DNA of 64,000 bases from Aedes albopictus (GCF_035046485.1 NC_085138.1:5765409-5829408); one strand, 5' to 3'. Counted from the first letter of the stretch, positions 46,030 through 58,980 are shown. Notes: generated from the letters alone by a model not told the origin. Numbers and translations: made by a program.

Positions 46030-47521
46030 ACTGCGTTATTTTTCTTGGAGATATGTAATCCCAGATAAAAACAATGTTGGAGTATGGAGGAGGAACGCTG
46101 GAACGCTTTCCCTAAGCAATCCCGAAAGGAGTTCCTAAAATAATTCGAGAATTAATTCTAGGAGGAATCCTCCAAGAGCTTCTGGAGGAATCTTGGAGAA
46201 AAAAAATCCAGTGTGCAATTCTTAAAGGGATCCCACAAGGAAATTCTTGTGTAATTTCCGGAGAAAATACCGTTCATAACTCGCTAACGGAAAGTTCGCT
46301 TTGGGTCGTCTGTGTTTTAGTCTCTGTTATGAACGTTTATCGGTTCAAATTTACTTCTCATCTGCAACTTCGCATGTCGCGCGAGTCGCGACTTCGATTT
46401 GGTGCTGCGACGATAATATACGCCAGAAATTGTTCAAGAAGAGGGAATTAAATTTGTTCTAATTCGCGTAGTTAAAAAAAATGATTAATGTTTAATCGAT
46501 TATTTCAGAAGAAATGGGCATCCCCACCATGCAATGACAGTTCGACAGAATAAACGTCATTCGGATAGCGCATGCATTTAGTGTGTAGTAGTACCTCTTC
46601 TGACGCTTGGTGGCGCCACATTCACTAAAAAGGTGTCGCCAAAAAATCGTAAGAGTGACCTATATTGTTAATATAGTATATTTGCTGAAAGCCACGGGTA
46701 TAAGCTTTCTGTTAAATGGTAAAAATTTTGTATTTGCACCGAATTTCATTGAAACATTTGATTTTTCATCAACAATGATTTTAATCTTAATTTGAACCAT
46801 CGTAATCATAATTTGAACCAATTTTAATCTTAATTTGAACTACTGGCGGCAGCAGCTCGAGCAACTCCCAAAACAGCCAATTCCATGCTAAACAATGAAA
46901 AATCACATGAATCTGCTAATTCTCATACCTATTTTTCATTAGGCAGTAGAATTTCAACTCAGAATGTTTGGAATTCTTTAGGAATTTGGAAACTAAATTT
47001 GGATTTTTTCATCTCTCAAGAGTAAACAAAGCAACCACTAGCGCAATCTACAGGCCAACACTAGAAGCTCACCACCGTTTACTAGTTCAAATTTAGATTA
47101 CAAATGGTTCAACTTAAGATAACATTCTCCAAGTAAGAATCACTTAAATTTGATAATTTTATGACAAATAATGCGCAATATTATTCGGTTGGTCGATTCT
47201 ACGATAAATAAGCTTTCATTTGACGTGTTCACATATTGCGTGTGATACAATGCATGAGCTGAACGAGTGCACCGAAAATGTGCTTTCTCTTGGGGGAAAT
47301 GGGTGAAATCACACTGATTTTTCAATTGCCTGTTTTCCATGATAAAAACGCTTTTTTCAATGCTTTTAAAGTCCATGTTATCAGGTTATATTACGGAAAG
47401 CTGTTTAACATCTTTTTCGGTACAATATTTGCCTGAAAAGTACGTCGTTTTAATGAATTTAGAAATGGTTCAAATTAAGATTACAATTTGACTAGTTCAA
47501 AGTTTGATTTCTTACCCTACG

Positions 47522-49254
47522 TGTGGCTGATCAAAGTTTAGAGCAATCCTGGCCAAGTTTTCATCAAAGTTTAATTCCCATCACATGCGGTTCCATTAAA
47601 AACCCTATTCCGTAGCATGATTCGCATTCCCGCCAGAACACCCAGGGGACATATGAATGGGTAAAATCGCATACGCATCGCAGCCATTCATCAAAAATTC
47701 CCCATAACTTATGGGCCTAGTTGTAGCAGTCAGTAGTCAGTAGGCACTGGCTTGAATGGAACGAACGTGTTTGGGGCGCCTACTGTGATCCGAGAGTGCG
47801 ACATGAGAACGAACTGTGCTGCATGCAAACAATAGGCAATAGTAGGCCATGCCATGGGTGGGTGTGAGCCCGGAACCTTCTTGTTGAAGGGCATTGTTCG
47901 ATGGGGACTGTGTGTTGTATAGTGGAGGCGACGTAATCAAAAGTTTTCCCCTGTCACGGTGCTGATTCTGGGAGCTGCTGATGGGGGAACGTTATCATAT
48001 GATGGTGTTCGAGGGGTGTTTTCTATTGTTTGCTGGCAGCTTCAATATGCTATTTATCTTGCTAGTGACTAGTGTTGGAAATTGTGGTTTTTGTTCTGAT
48101 TTTGCAGTTTCGGAGAAAGCTAATCACTCTGGGAAATCATATGTACTGAAACGTCACTAGAAAAGCTAACAGAATATTGAAAAATTGATAATAAGTACAA
48201 GACTAATACTGCTGTTATTGAACGGCTACAATCAACATAGGTCTGAAAGGATATCCTTGAAAAAATATAGGAAAAACCCTCAATAATTTCATCTTAAACT
48301 TATATGTACAAAAAGTCATCAGCCGCGTTCAAATTCAAATTGTTTTGAAATAAAGATAACAGAGCAAACTAGAATCAAAAATTTAAAACAGTGACTTTTT
48401 TTCAATCACATTGGTAAAAATTACATTTGTATTAATTTTAAAATGCGTGAACATTTCTTGCATCATAATATCATGATGCAGATGTATGATTTCAGGAATA
48501 CGCAATAACATGATCTCGATTAAGCAGCCTCAGCTAACTACTTAAGATGCTCACTTTCAAAACATTCTTATTTAAATCAACTCATTTAAATCGCTCAAGG
48601 GGGCTTTTCCTTCTTTCTAAATTTTGAATTAAAATAAATAATAATAATAATAAACCAACTCATTTGTCTCGACCGCTAGTATTCTAGACCTAGTTATTTC
48701 TTAAAGTCTGACATTGTTTCCCTCCGTGTCCCGATTAGCCGTTCTAGATTTATCAGCTACTTTCACGCTATTGGAATGTCGACGGTGGAGATACGGCAGC
48801 GTTGATTTTGAATATCCACATACCGATATACTCCCACTCCCTACACTTACTTGTCTCTATTGTCGTTCGCGCGTACCTACATATCTGACGGCCCTCGTTC
48901 AGGCACAATAATGTGCAAGATGATATTCATGATGTATGGGCCTTAGCCTGTTATGCTCCTGTATGGGATAGGATGGCCTCATTTCCTATTCCTGCTAGCT
49001 GAAAGCACGCCGTCCGTGGTGTGGTTAAGTCGAACAAGTAACAGACTGGTACGCAGTGTGCGGTTTCTACAGACAGAAAAGGCATACGATGTAGTTCGAC
49101 ACACGTACGTACGTACAACGCGGTACTTTTCTTCAGTGAAGTCGCAACAGAGTACCGTAGGATTGGGTTAAATCAGTATAAGTATTGTGAAAATGATAAG
49201 CACGGAATAGTCTTAGAATTTAATATGCGAATATGAATATTGAATTGTATAATA
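47522..49254. other. mostly unique intergenic sequence
   Basis: An AATAAT microsatellite lies at 48637-48653. The block 48660-49170 is richer in GC and CpG, with a TACGTACGTAC run near 49107, but no recognised protein. Probable unique DNA between repeats. Confidence 0.4.
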
Positions 49255-49376
49255 ATTATGCGAAGGGTGACGGGTTCGATTCCTGGCCGGTCCAGCAACT
49301 TTTCATGAACGTAATTTCCTTGACTTTCTTGGGCATAGTGTATCTTCGTGCCTGCCTCACGATATACACTACACAA
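49255..49376 (+). mobile_element. truncated SINE (same family as 62.8 kb)
   Basis: GGGTGACGGGTTCGATTCCT, then CTTGGGCATAGTGTATCTTC, matches 62869-62970. The A-box half and the 3' end are missing. Sequence 49377-50329 has no recognised feature. Confidence 0.7.
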
Positions 49377-50329
49377 GCAGAGGAAACTCCCCCGAACGAG
49401 CTAGGGCTGAAAATTTATGAATTTTGATAGTCGCACGCCAGGGATTGACTCAGGTCGTTCGATAAATTGCCGCATCCCTGGGGGTATGGTATTTTATTCT
49501 GATGGTCCCATTAGGCCTCGTGGGTCCTACCTTCTACCCCACACGCATCTTAGAAGTAAAAAGCATGTTTTACTATATCTTTCGTTGTGTCACGATCCCG
49601 TGTATGTCCATCAGCGTTTTACCATCGTCATATTCTAATTAAAATGTGCTCTAAGAAAATCAATAGTCAAACGTTTAAATTCTGCGAGGTTCGTCGTATC
49701 CTTGGCAACGAGTTGAAAATTTAAATTTCCTATAACACAATGATCTCTGAGTTATGGTTTCCCCTATTCCCCTATTCCCATATTCCCCTATTATGGAGTC
49801 TGAAGTCCGCAGCTCCTCTGGTATTGTGTTGATGAACATCACTATTATACTGAACTCCTTGTTCTAAATATGCAGGCAGTTTTCCCGTTTCCATTTTGTG
49901 AAGAAACACTGAACACACAGCAAATAATTTTGTAATATCCAGGTGCGTAATTTCTGGCGATTGATCCATTTTTGAACATTTAACACACTCACCATGTACA
50001 CCCTGGTTGGCATTGAAAAGTGTCAAACAAACCCATTCCAACAGTTACCTAGAAAGAGTATCATAATAATCACCCACCTTCTAACTCGGCGAAATAGTCG
50101 AGAGGTAAGGGAAATGCCTCACAATCAACGGATCAGTTTACGAATCCATGCCAATATTTTACTTATATATGATTCATCTGTCGATCCGGTTCTATCGAGT
50201 GCTAGACCCGCTTTCAAGCTGCGGCGGCTGATTTGCTGCGTGGAAAGGATGTAGTTTGTACATAATTTTTACGAAGCGACTAATGTACAGCGAAAATGAT
50301 GTGATATCACAAGATTTTTTTTGCTGTGT

Positions 50330-50570
50330 AATGTCTTCCATAGCTAACTCGAGTTCATTCAGTAACTGATCATCCAGTTTGTCTAAGCATTTTTGCAATC
50401 TTGGTATATGCTGGATCTCTATTCCTCAAGAATAAACCTTCAGTTGTATTGTACTGAGTACATCTTTGCCGGAATGTCCCTAAAGATAGTTTCATCTACT
50501 CGTATACTGCATATACTCATCGCAGAGCATACTCCTATAGGTATGTTAATTTACGTATTCCCGAAAAAAA
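50330..50570 (+). repeat. module B, copy 2
   Basis: CATCCAGTTTGTCTAAGC, AGAATAAACCTTCAGTTGTA and TATACTGCATATACTCATC, as at 59090-59250. It leads directly into the minisatellite at 50600. Confidence 0.72.
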
Positions 50571-50599
50571 AAATCTTGAAGATATCACTGAAAGAAACT

Positions 50600-51575
50600 A
50601 TCAAGGTATTCATGTAAGAATTCCCTGGAGGAATTCTCCAAGATTTTCTTGAAGGTATTTCCAGAGAATTCGCAAATACTGGAATCCACCTGTCGGAATT
50701 TCCAGACAAATCGCTGTGGAATGCCTGGACAAATTCATGGCGGAATTCCTAGAGGAAACCCTAAAGGAATTTCTGCTGAAATGCCAACAGGAATTCCTGG
50801 AGAAAGCCCCGGATGAATTTGGGAAAGAATCTCTGGAGGATTCCTGGATGAAATCCTGGAGAAAATCTGACAAGAATTCCTACGGAAATGCCTATAGAAA
50901 TTCCTGGGTGAATCCCTGGAGGAATGCCTAGAGAAATCCCTTAATGAATTCTTGAAGGATTTCCTGGAGGATATCCATAAGGAACTCCTGGAAGAACCCC
51001 TGAAGGTGAAGATATTAGGAAATCACACTGGTGAATAATCGATCAACTTTTCATCGCAAATTGACATGGTTCTGCAGATTTGTGCTTTTGAAAATCCAGG
51101 TGTGGCTTTGTCATATCTTCACCTGAAGGAATGCCTAGAGGAATACCTGGAGGAATGCGTGAATGAATTCCTAGAGGAATATCTGAATAAATTCTGGAAA
51201 GAATCCCTATAGGAGTTTGTAACGGACATTGCAAGCAGGCACTGGTGCGTTCCGTACGATCATTTTGGATGACCAGTTAGTGTTGGTTTGAGCCGTACAT
51301 CGATCGGTCGCCTTTTTATTGTACACTCCGTAACTGAATAAATTGAAATCTTTCCACGTTCATTATCATTATTTCGTGTCGCGAGTTTTATTATTCGCCG
51401 TCTTTTCCATTACGTTACAAGTTTTTGAAGGGAATGCTTGGAGAAATTCCTGGTGGAATGCTTAGAGGGATATCTGGAAGAATGCCCATGGACATACCTG
51501 GAAGAATTCCTGGAGGAACTCCTGGAGAAATGTCTGGACGAATATCTGGAGGAATGCCTGGAAGTAGTATCTATA
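50600..51575. repeat. 12-bp-unit minisatellite array (D), interrupted
   Basis: CCTGGAGGAATT units at 50600-51005, 51125-51217 and 51424-51565. They are interrupted by a fragment of the 23024-type MITE (51030-51120) and by a solo LTR (51218-51419). Confidence 0.82.
51218..51419. mobile_element. solo LTR, 202 bp
   Basis: Starts TGTAACG and ends CGTTACA (TG...CA with a 7-bp perfect terminal inverted repeat), flanked by AGTT at 51214-51217 and 51420-51423. An AATAAA lies inside (CTGAATAAATTG). No internal retroviral-like genes remain. Confidence 0.75.
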
Positions 51576-53285
51576 TTCTATATATAGTTTTTGAATTTTA
51601 AAAAATATATTGATTTTTTGAGCCTTTTCTGAGCCATTACGATTTTTTTTCAGATTTTTAGAACTTTTTTTTGGTAAATACCTAAAATTAATTTCAAAGA
51701 GATTTTTTGAAATCACCTTTTGACAGCTTGCCAACTGTATGACAGCTCCGCCAGTACAAAAAGCGATGAGGGGAGATTCGACAAATCGCTCCCATACCAA
51801 CTTCAAATTGATTTTTAAATAGGTTCCCGGGCACCAACATTCATGAAAATTTGGATTTCGGCTCAGTTTGGCATGCAGATTCAGAATATGGAATTATCTC
51901 AACATCACTTAAGAAGTCAATTTCGGAACTTGCTTCGGAAATATTCTAATCAGGATTCTGACGAATATATTTTCGTGGAAGATTCTGTAGTAGATATTTT
52001 TTTCTTCCGTGCCGAGATAATCCGAGAAATCATTGTCATGGTCACGATGGGTGAAGAAAACTAACATTAGAAATGTCGCGTTAAAAAAAAACAGTATTGG
52101 GCGATTTTCTGGGGGAAACGTGGGGGAAAACTAGTATCACAAATCGAACTGAATTTGTTCCTGACATTTATATCTTACTATAAAGTCTATGGTACAACGT
52201 TTGCTGGGACAGCTAGTTATTATATACTTTTGGAATATTCAGGGTCGTTTAAACTGTCTTGGAGTATAATCCTTGATATCTACAGCTGAACAGCAGTTTT
52301 TTTTAGTAATAAATGGTTTTCCAACTATAATCTAAGTCACCGTTGGGATTGTACGAACTATTCTAACATTTTTTTTGGAAATAAATTACTCTGAATAGCT
52401 GAACTTCAGATCTACATCAGACTACAGTAAACATGCATAGTTTTGTGTTTTTTTGTGTAAACCAAACTGTTATGCAGGTTAGTTATTCATATTATCAACT
52501 GTTCCCATATGTTTTCATGTGATTTACTTGTAGAATTATTTTCTATACAGCCATTTCATAGAAAAACGATATGGTGCAACTCCGATTATCGTGAAACTTG
52601 GTGGTTTTTAGTTCATCGAAAATAATTAGACCCGTATTTTTTTTTATTTCGACCAATTTTCAAATTTCAAAAAATCATAACTTTTGAACCAGTTAACCGA
52701 TTTAAAACTTTTATTTTTGTTTGAAAGCTATTGAATTCTAGTTTTCAGAAAAAAATACGTTCAATTGACCAAATTCTGTTTTTGTGCAAAAAATATACAA
52801 ATTTATTAGTTTTTTTTTACGTTTTTATGGTCTTGGGACCAAAGAGGTTTCCTATTTTTATATTTTTATCAGAAAGTTCAGGAAATTTGACGTAACATAT
52901 CAAAAAATCAGAGATGTATGTTTTTTAGTTTTTGATATACCTATGTTTTAATAAATTTTTAATAAAAGGGAAAATTTTCTCATACAAAACTTTTTTTTTA
53001 AATATGATTATATTTTGAACCCTTATACATGTATGGATACTAAAAAGACCAGGAATCACTCAAAAAAGCAATACAAGGCATAGTTTTATGAAGATTTACA
53101 CTATCAGGCAATTTTAGAGCAGCTAGTATTAAAGTATATGACACACGATATTCAAAAAAAAAACTCAAATACTAAAAAACGCGGGTGGTCGATTGTTTGT
53201 CTTCCTCGTGAAGGTCATATTATTTATCAAAGTGAATCCAGATCCAACGATACCTTCCCTACTAACAAGCAACCCTTCCTACAAC
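51576..53285. other. intergenic; old satellite piece and AT-rich repeat
   Basis: 52210-52500 carries a diverged satellite-like block (CGTTTAAACTGTCTTGGAGT). 52550-53100 has a repeat-like AT-rich tract (CATAACTTTTGAACCAGTTA). No gene recognised. Confidence 0.4.
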
Positions 53286-53486
53286 CACAGAAAAACAGAC
53301 GTCACACTCTCATCGCTTCTCATCGATCACCTTTTTAACGGTTGATTCGAATGTTCAGTAGTAGGTTGATTGACCACTCGCGGCGCTGGTATCGTTTTTG
53401 TTCCTGTCTGACGTTTAGAATAGGGGCGATTTATGACGATGTTTTTTAATGAAATTTGTTCTAAGTGTTACGTCTGTTTCTCTGTG
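53286..53486. mobile_element. MITE, CACAGACAAACAGACGTAAC-family relative
   Basis: Ends CACAGAAAAACAGACGTCAC and GTTACGTCTGTTTCTCTGTG. The interior has CGGCGCTGGTATCG. 53487-53900 looks like an unclassified interspersed repeat; the 117-codon frame there is not recognised. Confidence 0.68.
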
Positions 53487-53914
53487 TGGTGGAGACGTGC
53501 GGTAAACGCCAACTTTCACAGAACAAAGGTTGATACTAAGATTTCTTCCCCCTTCCAACCTGACTGCAAGGACGTGGCCGGCGCCGTTAATGTACCGTTA
53601 AAGAGAGCCTCTGAAGCGTGCACAGTGAGAATTGTTGACCACTCCCAGTCAATCGTTCAGTTGATTCATTGTGGCACTGTCATTAGTTTGGGTCAATGTT
53701 TCTTGAGTTCCACGGAGGTACAGTCCTTACGGTTGATAATGTTGCATAACTCTGTGTTCAGTATCATCGCGATTATGATCGATTAGTGTCCGACTGATTC
53801 CGACTACCACAGACGCTCTTATGTGCGACAACATAAAATGGTTGCACAACGCTTCATACAGCGCGAGTGCGGTGCAATTTCAGGCTCAAACTGACACGCG
53901 TCCTGAAAGGTTAA

Positions 53915-54060
53915 CAATATTTTGGATAACGAACATCAGATGTTCGCTCTACTTTCTGAAGATTATCTGAACATGGTAGATTTGAATGATGTAAATACCA
54001 TTACACTCGTAAGCTTCATGCTGTAAACTCAAGGACAGTTTGGATAACCTAGCACTCCCC
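53915..54060 (+). repeat. single diverged 152-bp satellite unit
   Basis: TTACACTCGTAAGCTTCATG, AACTCAAGGACAGTTTGGAT and AACCTAGCACTCC align in order with one unit of the array at 31150-32900. Confidence 0.6.
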
Positions 54061-54141
54061 AAAAAATATCTTTCACCAGCTTTAGATTTTTTTATGTTTT
54101 ACGTATGTTTATGTTTATGTGTTTCTAAGGCACCAACACTA

Positions 54142-54534
54142 CACTGAAATAAATTTTGTTGTAGAAACTACCGATTCCATAGTAAAATTACTAACCGTTC
54201 CTATGATTCTCAACCGACAGCTATTTCCTGTTAATTCCACTAAAACACTGTCAATTTAACTAGCAGTGCTGTTAACATTACCAAAAATAATCTAAATTTA
54301 ACAGCTGGCCATTGTATTTTTAACCATACCGTGTTGTAAGATGCGTGTCCAAAAAAATTGACAATGTTTTGTTGTTGAGGCGACTACGCTTTTAGTCAAA
54401 CTTACTGCAATGCATTGTTACTTCAATCATATTTCAGTGAACTTAACAGATTTTGTTGTCGGTTAAGAATCATAGGTGCGGTTAGTAATTTTACTATGGA
54501 ATCGGTAATTTTCACAACAAAATTTATTTCAGTG
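54142..54534. mobile_element. 393-bp TA-flanked palindromic MITE
   Basis: CACTGAAATAAATTTTGTTG and its inverted partner, with arms through ATTCCATAGTAAAATTACTA and ATGATTCTCAACCGAC. TA flanks both sides (54140-54141, 54535-54536). A single CACAGACAAACGGGCGTAAC end follows at 54543. Confidence 0.85.
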
Positions 54535-54984
54535 TATGGACATACCACAGACAAACGGGCGTAACACTCTAATATAATAATTTAACGATCAATTTCAAAA
54601 TTTAATAGTTGGCCAACTAGGAGGGTTTACTGGGATGGGGTACAAGGGGAGTCGAAGATTGTGCAATGAGAAGCTCGTTTGAATCCCAAGATGGCCACAG
54701 CAATGACCGACTTTCGTACCACCTCATGATTTCAAGCGCGCAAATATCATAAAAACTAAATTATGTTCCAAACCGGATCTTCTTATTTTAAGCTTACTGC
54801 ATGTGAGCAAGTCCAAATCAAAAATTCGCTATTGTTGGAAGTTTATTTCTTGAGGTTTGTGCATTTGAAGTTCTTGAGCAATGTTGAACTCCTATTCCAA
54901 GACGTATTTCCTCAAGGCGAGTTTATTGTTGATGTGGGATGGAGTTTAAGTGTTTCTAGGAACTCTCTTGATCATTAGATTTAC

Positions 54985-55450
54985 TAGCATAACTTCCCTT
55001 AAACTCTACTAAAGCTCTCTGAAAGTTCTAGGAACGCCTTACAACGGTTTGAGACGTATAGAAACCCCTCTGAGACCCCCATAGACATCCCTCAAACGCT
55101 ACTGTAGCTCACTGAAGGTCCTTGAATCACTTCGAAACAACGCCCTAAAACGCTTTGTAGCACCTCATAAAACCCGTAATCTTCCCTTAAAACTCTACTG
55201 AGCCTAAACCCCCCCCCCCCCCCTGAAACACCATGAAACGCTTTGAGATGCCTTAATCCCCCAGAAATCCTCAGGGTCTTCCCTTATAAGTGATGCCGCC
55301 ATTTGAAACTCCTTGAAGCTTTCTGAAATCCATTGAAATGCCTTACCACCCCCTTTACAGACACCCTAAAGCTCTCATAGAAGCCCCCCTGAAATCTCCA
55401 AAAAGCTGTTGAACCTCTTCTGGAACCGCTCGAAAGCTCTCCTGCTAATC
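54985..55450 (+). repeat. CTGAAACNCCTTGAAA-type degenerate minisatellite
   Basis: CCTCTGAGACCCC, CATGAAACGCTTTGAGATGC and TTTCTGAAATCCATTGAAAT recur irregularly; a related stretch is at 56270-56380. Distinct from the TTCCTGGAGGAA arrays. 55451-55959 is unassigned. Confidence 0.6.
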
Positions 55451-55959
55451 CCTGAAGTGAACCTCATTTGAAAGCAGTGTTGCAAAAAATCAATTCATTC
55501 ATTTGACCACTAACCAACCAATCTGTTCGATCATTTTTCCTTCTAGTTATGTTCAAAACGATTTCATTCAATAAGAGCACCTATCAAATGAGAAGCGAAT
55601 CCTTGTCAATTGAATAAATTGTCACTCGAATGAGTAGCTTAACTCGAAACACGAAAAACCCCGAAAAAATCCGCCAGACTGAAAAAATGTCGAATGTCGG
55701 GTCAAAGTCGGGTCAATTTTTATCGAATGTTGGGCCACTGTTGGACCAACATCGATCAACTATTGGGTCTAAGTTGGGTTTGGTGGCCAAAATAAAAATA
55801 GGTGAATGATAGGTTGATGTCGGGTTTGACGTCATCAACGATGGTAAAAGCTTTGAACCTACAACACCACACATTTATGCTTCCTAGCTGGGGCTCAATT
55901 AAATGATATGTGCCTTGACTGAGGCTGGAGCTGATGTCAATTGAATGATCAGAGGCTAT

Positions 55960-56182
55960 TCAATCCACTTATCCGCGAGCGGTAATGGCGGCGGCGGGCA
56001 TAATCAACCGATTCGAATTTTGACGTTTCTTGGGGATCGCAATCGGTTGGCGCCACCGAACGGTGGGTGAAGAGGTGAGGAGGAGAATGAAACTGTTTTG
56101 ACTTTCCCCCAAGAAACGTCAAAATCCGAACCGGTTGAATATGCCCGCCGCCGCCATTACCGCTCGCGGATAAGTGGATTGA
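55960..56182. mobile_element. GC-rich palindromic MITE with TAT duplication
   Basis: TCAATCCACTTATCCGCGAG pairs with CTCGCGGATAAGTGGATTGA. The arms continue through GGTAATGGCGGCGGCGGGCAT to TTGACGTTTCTTGGGG. TAT is duplicated at 55957-55959 and 56183-56185. Confidence 0.82.
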
Positions 56183-56658
56183 TATTCCGATAGTAAATGG
56201 AAAAATGAGTGGTTACCATTCTCAATTTCAGCTTTAAATGTCGGTTGATACTGACACTTCGCACCACTGTTTGAAAGCCCCGGAAATCATCCGAAACCCT
56301 CTGAAACGTCTTACAATCTCTTTGAAACTTTCTTGAAACCTTATGAAATTTTCCTGGAAGACCCTGAACCCCTGAAGAAATGCAAAATAATCTTTCATTC
56401 TTGAAAACCGATCAATTTCTCAAAACTTTACGGTACCGTACCGTGCCACCCGTTACCACGCGCGCGTCTGTCAATGGGGGGCTACTCACCAGAGAGACAT
56501 ATATTACATTTATGCAGAAATGTTACACATATTATTGAGGAAAGTGCTTCGGTCGGTGGTGGAAGTGAGTAACGGGAATGGGGGTTCCATCGCGGTAGGC
56601 GGACGTGTCGTTCCGTATCCTTTTGGCCCCGAATCTAGTAGGCTAGGCAGTTACAGCA

Positions 56659-56999
56659 CACGGTGTCAAAATTTCGATTATTATCGAACTTTCATGTACC
56701 TCGGATTTTTCTTCATAGAATGTTATAATTTCGGCTATAATGTATAAATGCAAAATTTGAAAATATTCTATCGGGGAAAATTTGAGTTAGATGAGTTTTT
56801 CGGTATTTTCCATACTAAAAATCAATAAATACTATTTTAGCCCAAAAAAACGTCCCATACAAAATGTATGGAAAAATTTTCGCCGATGAAATATTTTCTA
56901 GTTTTCCGATTATGAATATATAGCCGAAATACTATTCATTTTCGAAGAAAAATCCGAGGTACATGAATGTTCGATAATAATCGAAATTTTGACACCGTG
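56659..56999. mobile_element. 341-bp palindromic MITE, CAGCA duplication
   Basis: CACGGTGTCAAAATTTCGAT pairs with ATCGAAATTTTGACACCGTG. Inverted arms extend about 55 bp through ATGTACCTCGGATTTTTCTTC. CAGCA is at 56654-56658 and 57000-57004. 57005-57876 has no recognised gene. Confidence 0.82.
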
Positions 57000-57880
57000 C
57001 AGCACAGCCCCGTCATCATCGTTGCCGTATTGCAGATAAGAGGGCGCATATGTTTCAACGACGACCGACAACGACGACGGCAAAGGCTTTTTCTAATGGG
57101 GCAATTGGGGGGATATGGGGGAGGCGGAGGACCAAAGCCAATCCACACTGTTTGGCATATACGTGCGTGGTGAAAGGCTAAAAAGCTGTATAGTTTCGTC
57201 GAGGGACTGTTTTTCGGCGGCGGGGACGAGGCCTAAAGGAAATTAAATGTTTTTGTTGAAAACGGCTGATGAGTCGTCGAAACGTACAATGTGTGTAACG
57301 ACGACGGGTTGGATGGTGGGATAGGAGCGAAGGGATCTTGAAAAACTGTACAAGTAACAGTCTAGGGTAGGGTTTTTTGTTTCCTGGAAGATTATTCTCG
57401 TTTTACACTTTTTTCTTGTAGACATTTTGGAATGAGAAGTACAATAAAACGCTTTGTGCAGATTACTACAGGGAAGGATTATCAGCAATTATCAATAGTC
57501 TGTCCACGTGGAAGAAAAGGAGACAATAAGGGTGTTGATACGAGATCTTATATAGCATAAGAAACCTCGGAGGGATGATTTGGTTAAGGTGACGAAATGT
57601 TTTTGTTTTTAATTAAATAATTTCACGTATGCTCATCAACTAGAGTGAGATAGGGAGAGAATGTGTAATTTAGTATAATAGCTGCAATGAAAAGTGAGAA
57701 TAATAAAAAACATATCACAGTCGACACAGGTTTACAAACTTGGAAAAAACGTTTGAAGCAGGGGAGTTGAAAACGTGACAATAGAGCAAATAGCAGCTCT
57801 AGTCAAAAGTCTGGTAAGTTTTATCCTAGTTCTTGAACTAGTAGATGTTTCTGGAAAAAAAACTGTGAGATTCTCTTAAC

Positions 57881-57961
57881 CTTCTTCGTGCATTAGCTTG
57901 CGCTCACCTCGCTGATCTAGTGCACGTTTAGGCTTCATAATGACCCCAATGCACGACTAGG
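57881..57961. mobile_element. TTAA-flanked mini-MITE (piggyBac-like), copy 2
   Basis: CTTCTTCGTGCATTAGCTTG to AATGCACGACTAGGG with TTAA on both sides. Same length as the copy at 38784-38866, with about ten differences. 57966-58460 is unassigned. Confidence 0.72.
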
Positions 57962-58459
57962 GTTAAAATCTTTCTTGCAAGAATCTTGTGTAAGCTGACG
58001 ATAATTGTCAAAACCCTAACTATGTTTGAAGAAGTTATAAAAGCATGGAACTGTCAAGAATTTCCGAACAAATTTTTGTTTGGCCTACCTGGACCTACGC
58101 ACACAGGTCCAATTTTGAGAAAAGCTGGCAGAAACTCAATTTTTGAACTTGTCTCTAATGGGTTACAGTATATCGAGCTCTCGTCTATTATTTCATGAGC
58201 ATTGCATAGCTCTTAAAGAATTTGAAAATATTGATTTTGTATCTTGTTACGGCACTGAATAGCTGCTGATGGAAAAAAGCTGAATTTTTGATGAAGAACA
58301 TAAACAAGTTTAACCACTAGAATAGTCTGTTAATATGAACAATTCAACTGCTTCCAAAAGTTAATGCAAACGTTATTGTGTATATTAGGAGTCTGTAATG
58401 GAGAAAGAGATCTAAATAACTCTTTTGGCTTCAAAATTGACATCATGTTATCAAGGGCG

Positions 58460-58980
58460 TAGCCAGCTTTTCGGTCAGGGGTCAAGCACCCTTGGAAAAT
58501 ACTTGCTTTCATAACTAAACGCAACTCGATGAAATTGAATATAATAACATTAAATTCTAAAAGCAGTATTTAACCCTTCGACAGTCACGCTGTTGTATTT
58601 TGTGCAATACGTTGAAAAAAGCTCCCAAGTCAACCAGTGATCGTATAAGATGTTGCATAAAATGTTAAAGTGGAGGCGATATACGGACATTTTACATGCG
58701 CCTAAATGGAGGCATGCACGCATATGGCCTCCACTTTATCATCTTATGCAACATCTTATACGATTACTGGTTGTCTGGGTCACCTGTTCTACACAAATCA
58801 ACGTGGTGCTGTTGACGGTGGACAATTTCTTGAAGTTTTAGGATTTTAGGATTACTCGGGCATTGTTACTTTTGGACCTAAGATTTTTTCTGGTGATATC
58901 TACAAAACATTCGTTAGAAGTTATAGCTGAACTCTTTTGGGAATTACCAACTATTTTGAGAATCAATCCAGAATTTTCTT
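58460..58980 (+). repeat. module A, copy 2 (interrupted by MITE)
   Basis: Matches 27550-27960 block by block on both sides of the MITE at 58624-58779, including TGTTGTATTTTGTGCAATAC before and ATCAACGTGGTGCTGTTGAC after. Confidence 0.75.
58624..58779. mobile_element. second copy of the astacin-intron MITE
   Basis: CAAGTCAACCAGTGATCG to CGATTACTGGTTGTCTGGG, with the same GCGCCTAAATGGAGGC centre as 33822-33976. The uninterrupted module at about 27741 gives its empty site. Confidence 0.88.

Larger units (their letters stand above)
43156..47521. mobile_element. possible 4.37-kb element with inverted ends
   Basis: GTAGGGTAGGTAATCAAA and onward (43156-43181) matches the reverse complement of 47496-47521 at 23 of 26 bases. 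A 33-bp block at 43274-43306 is also perfectly inverted at 46654-46686. AATTTGAACC motifs cluster near the right end. No transposase frame remains. The interior is filled by later insertions, and no target duplication is clear. Confidence 0.5.

Noticed and set aside
53433..53786. 117-codon frame on the plus strand
   Set aside because: Starts inside a MITE end and runs through repeat-like DNA; no recognisable domain.
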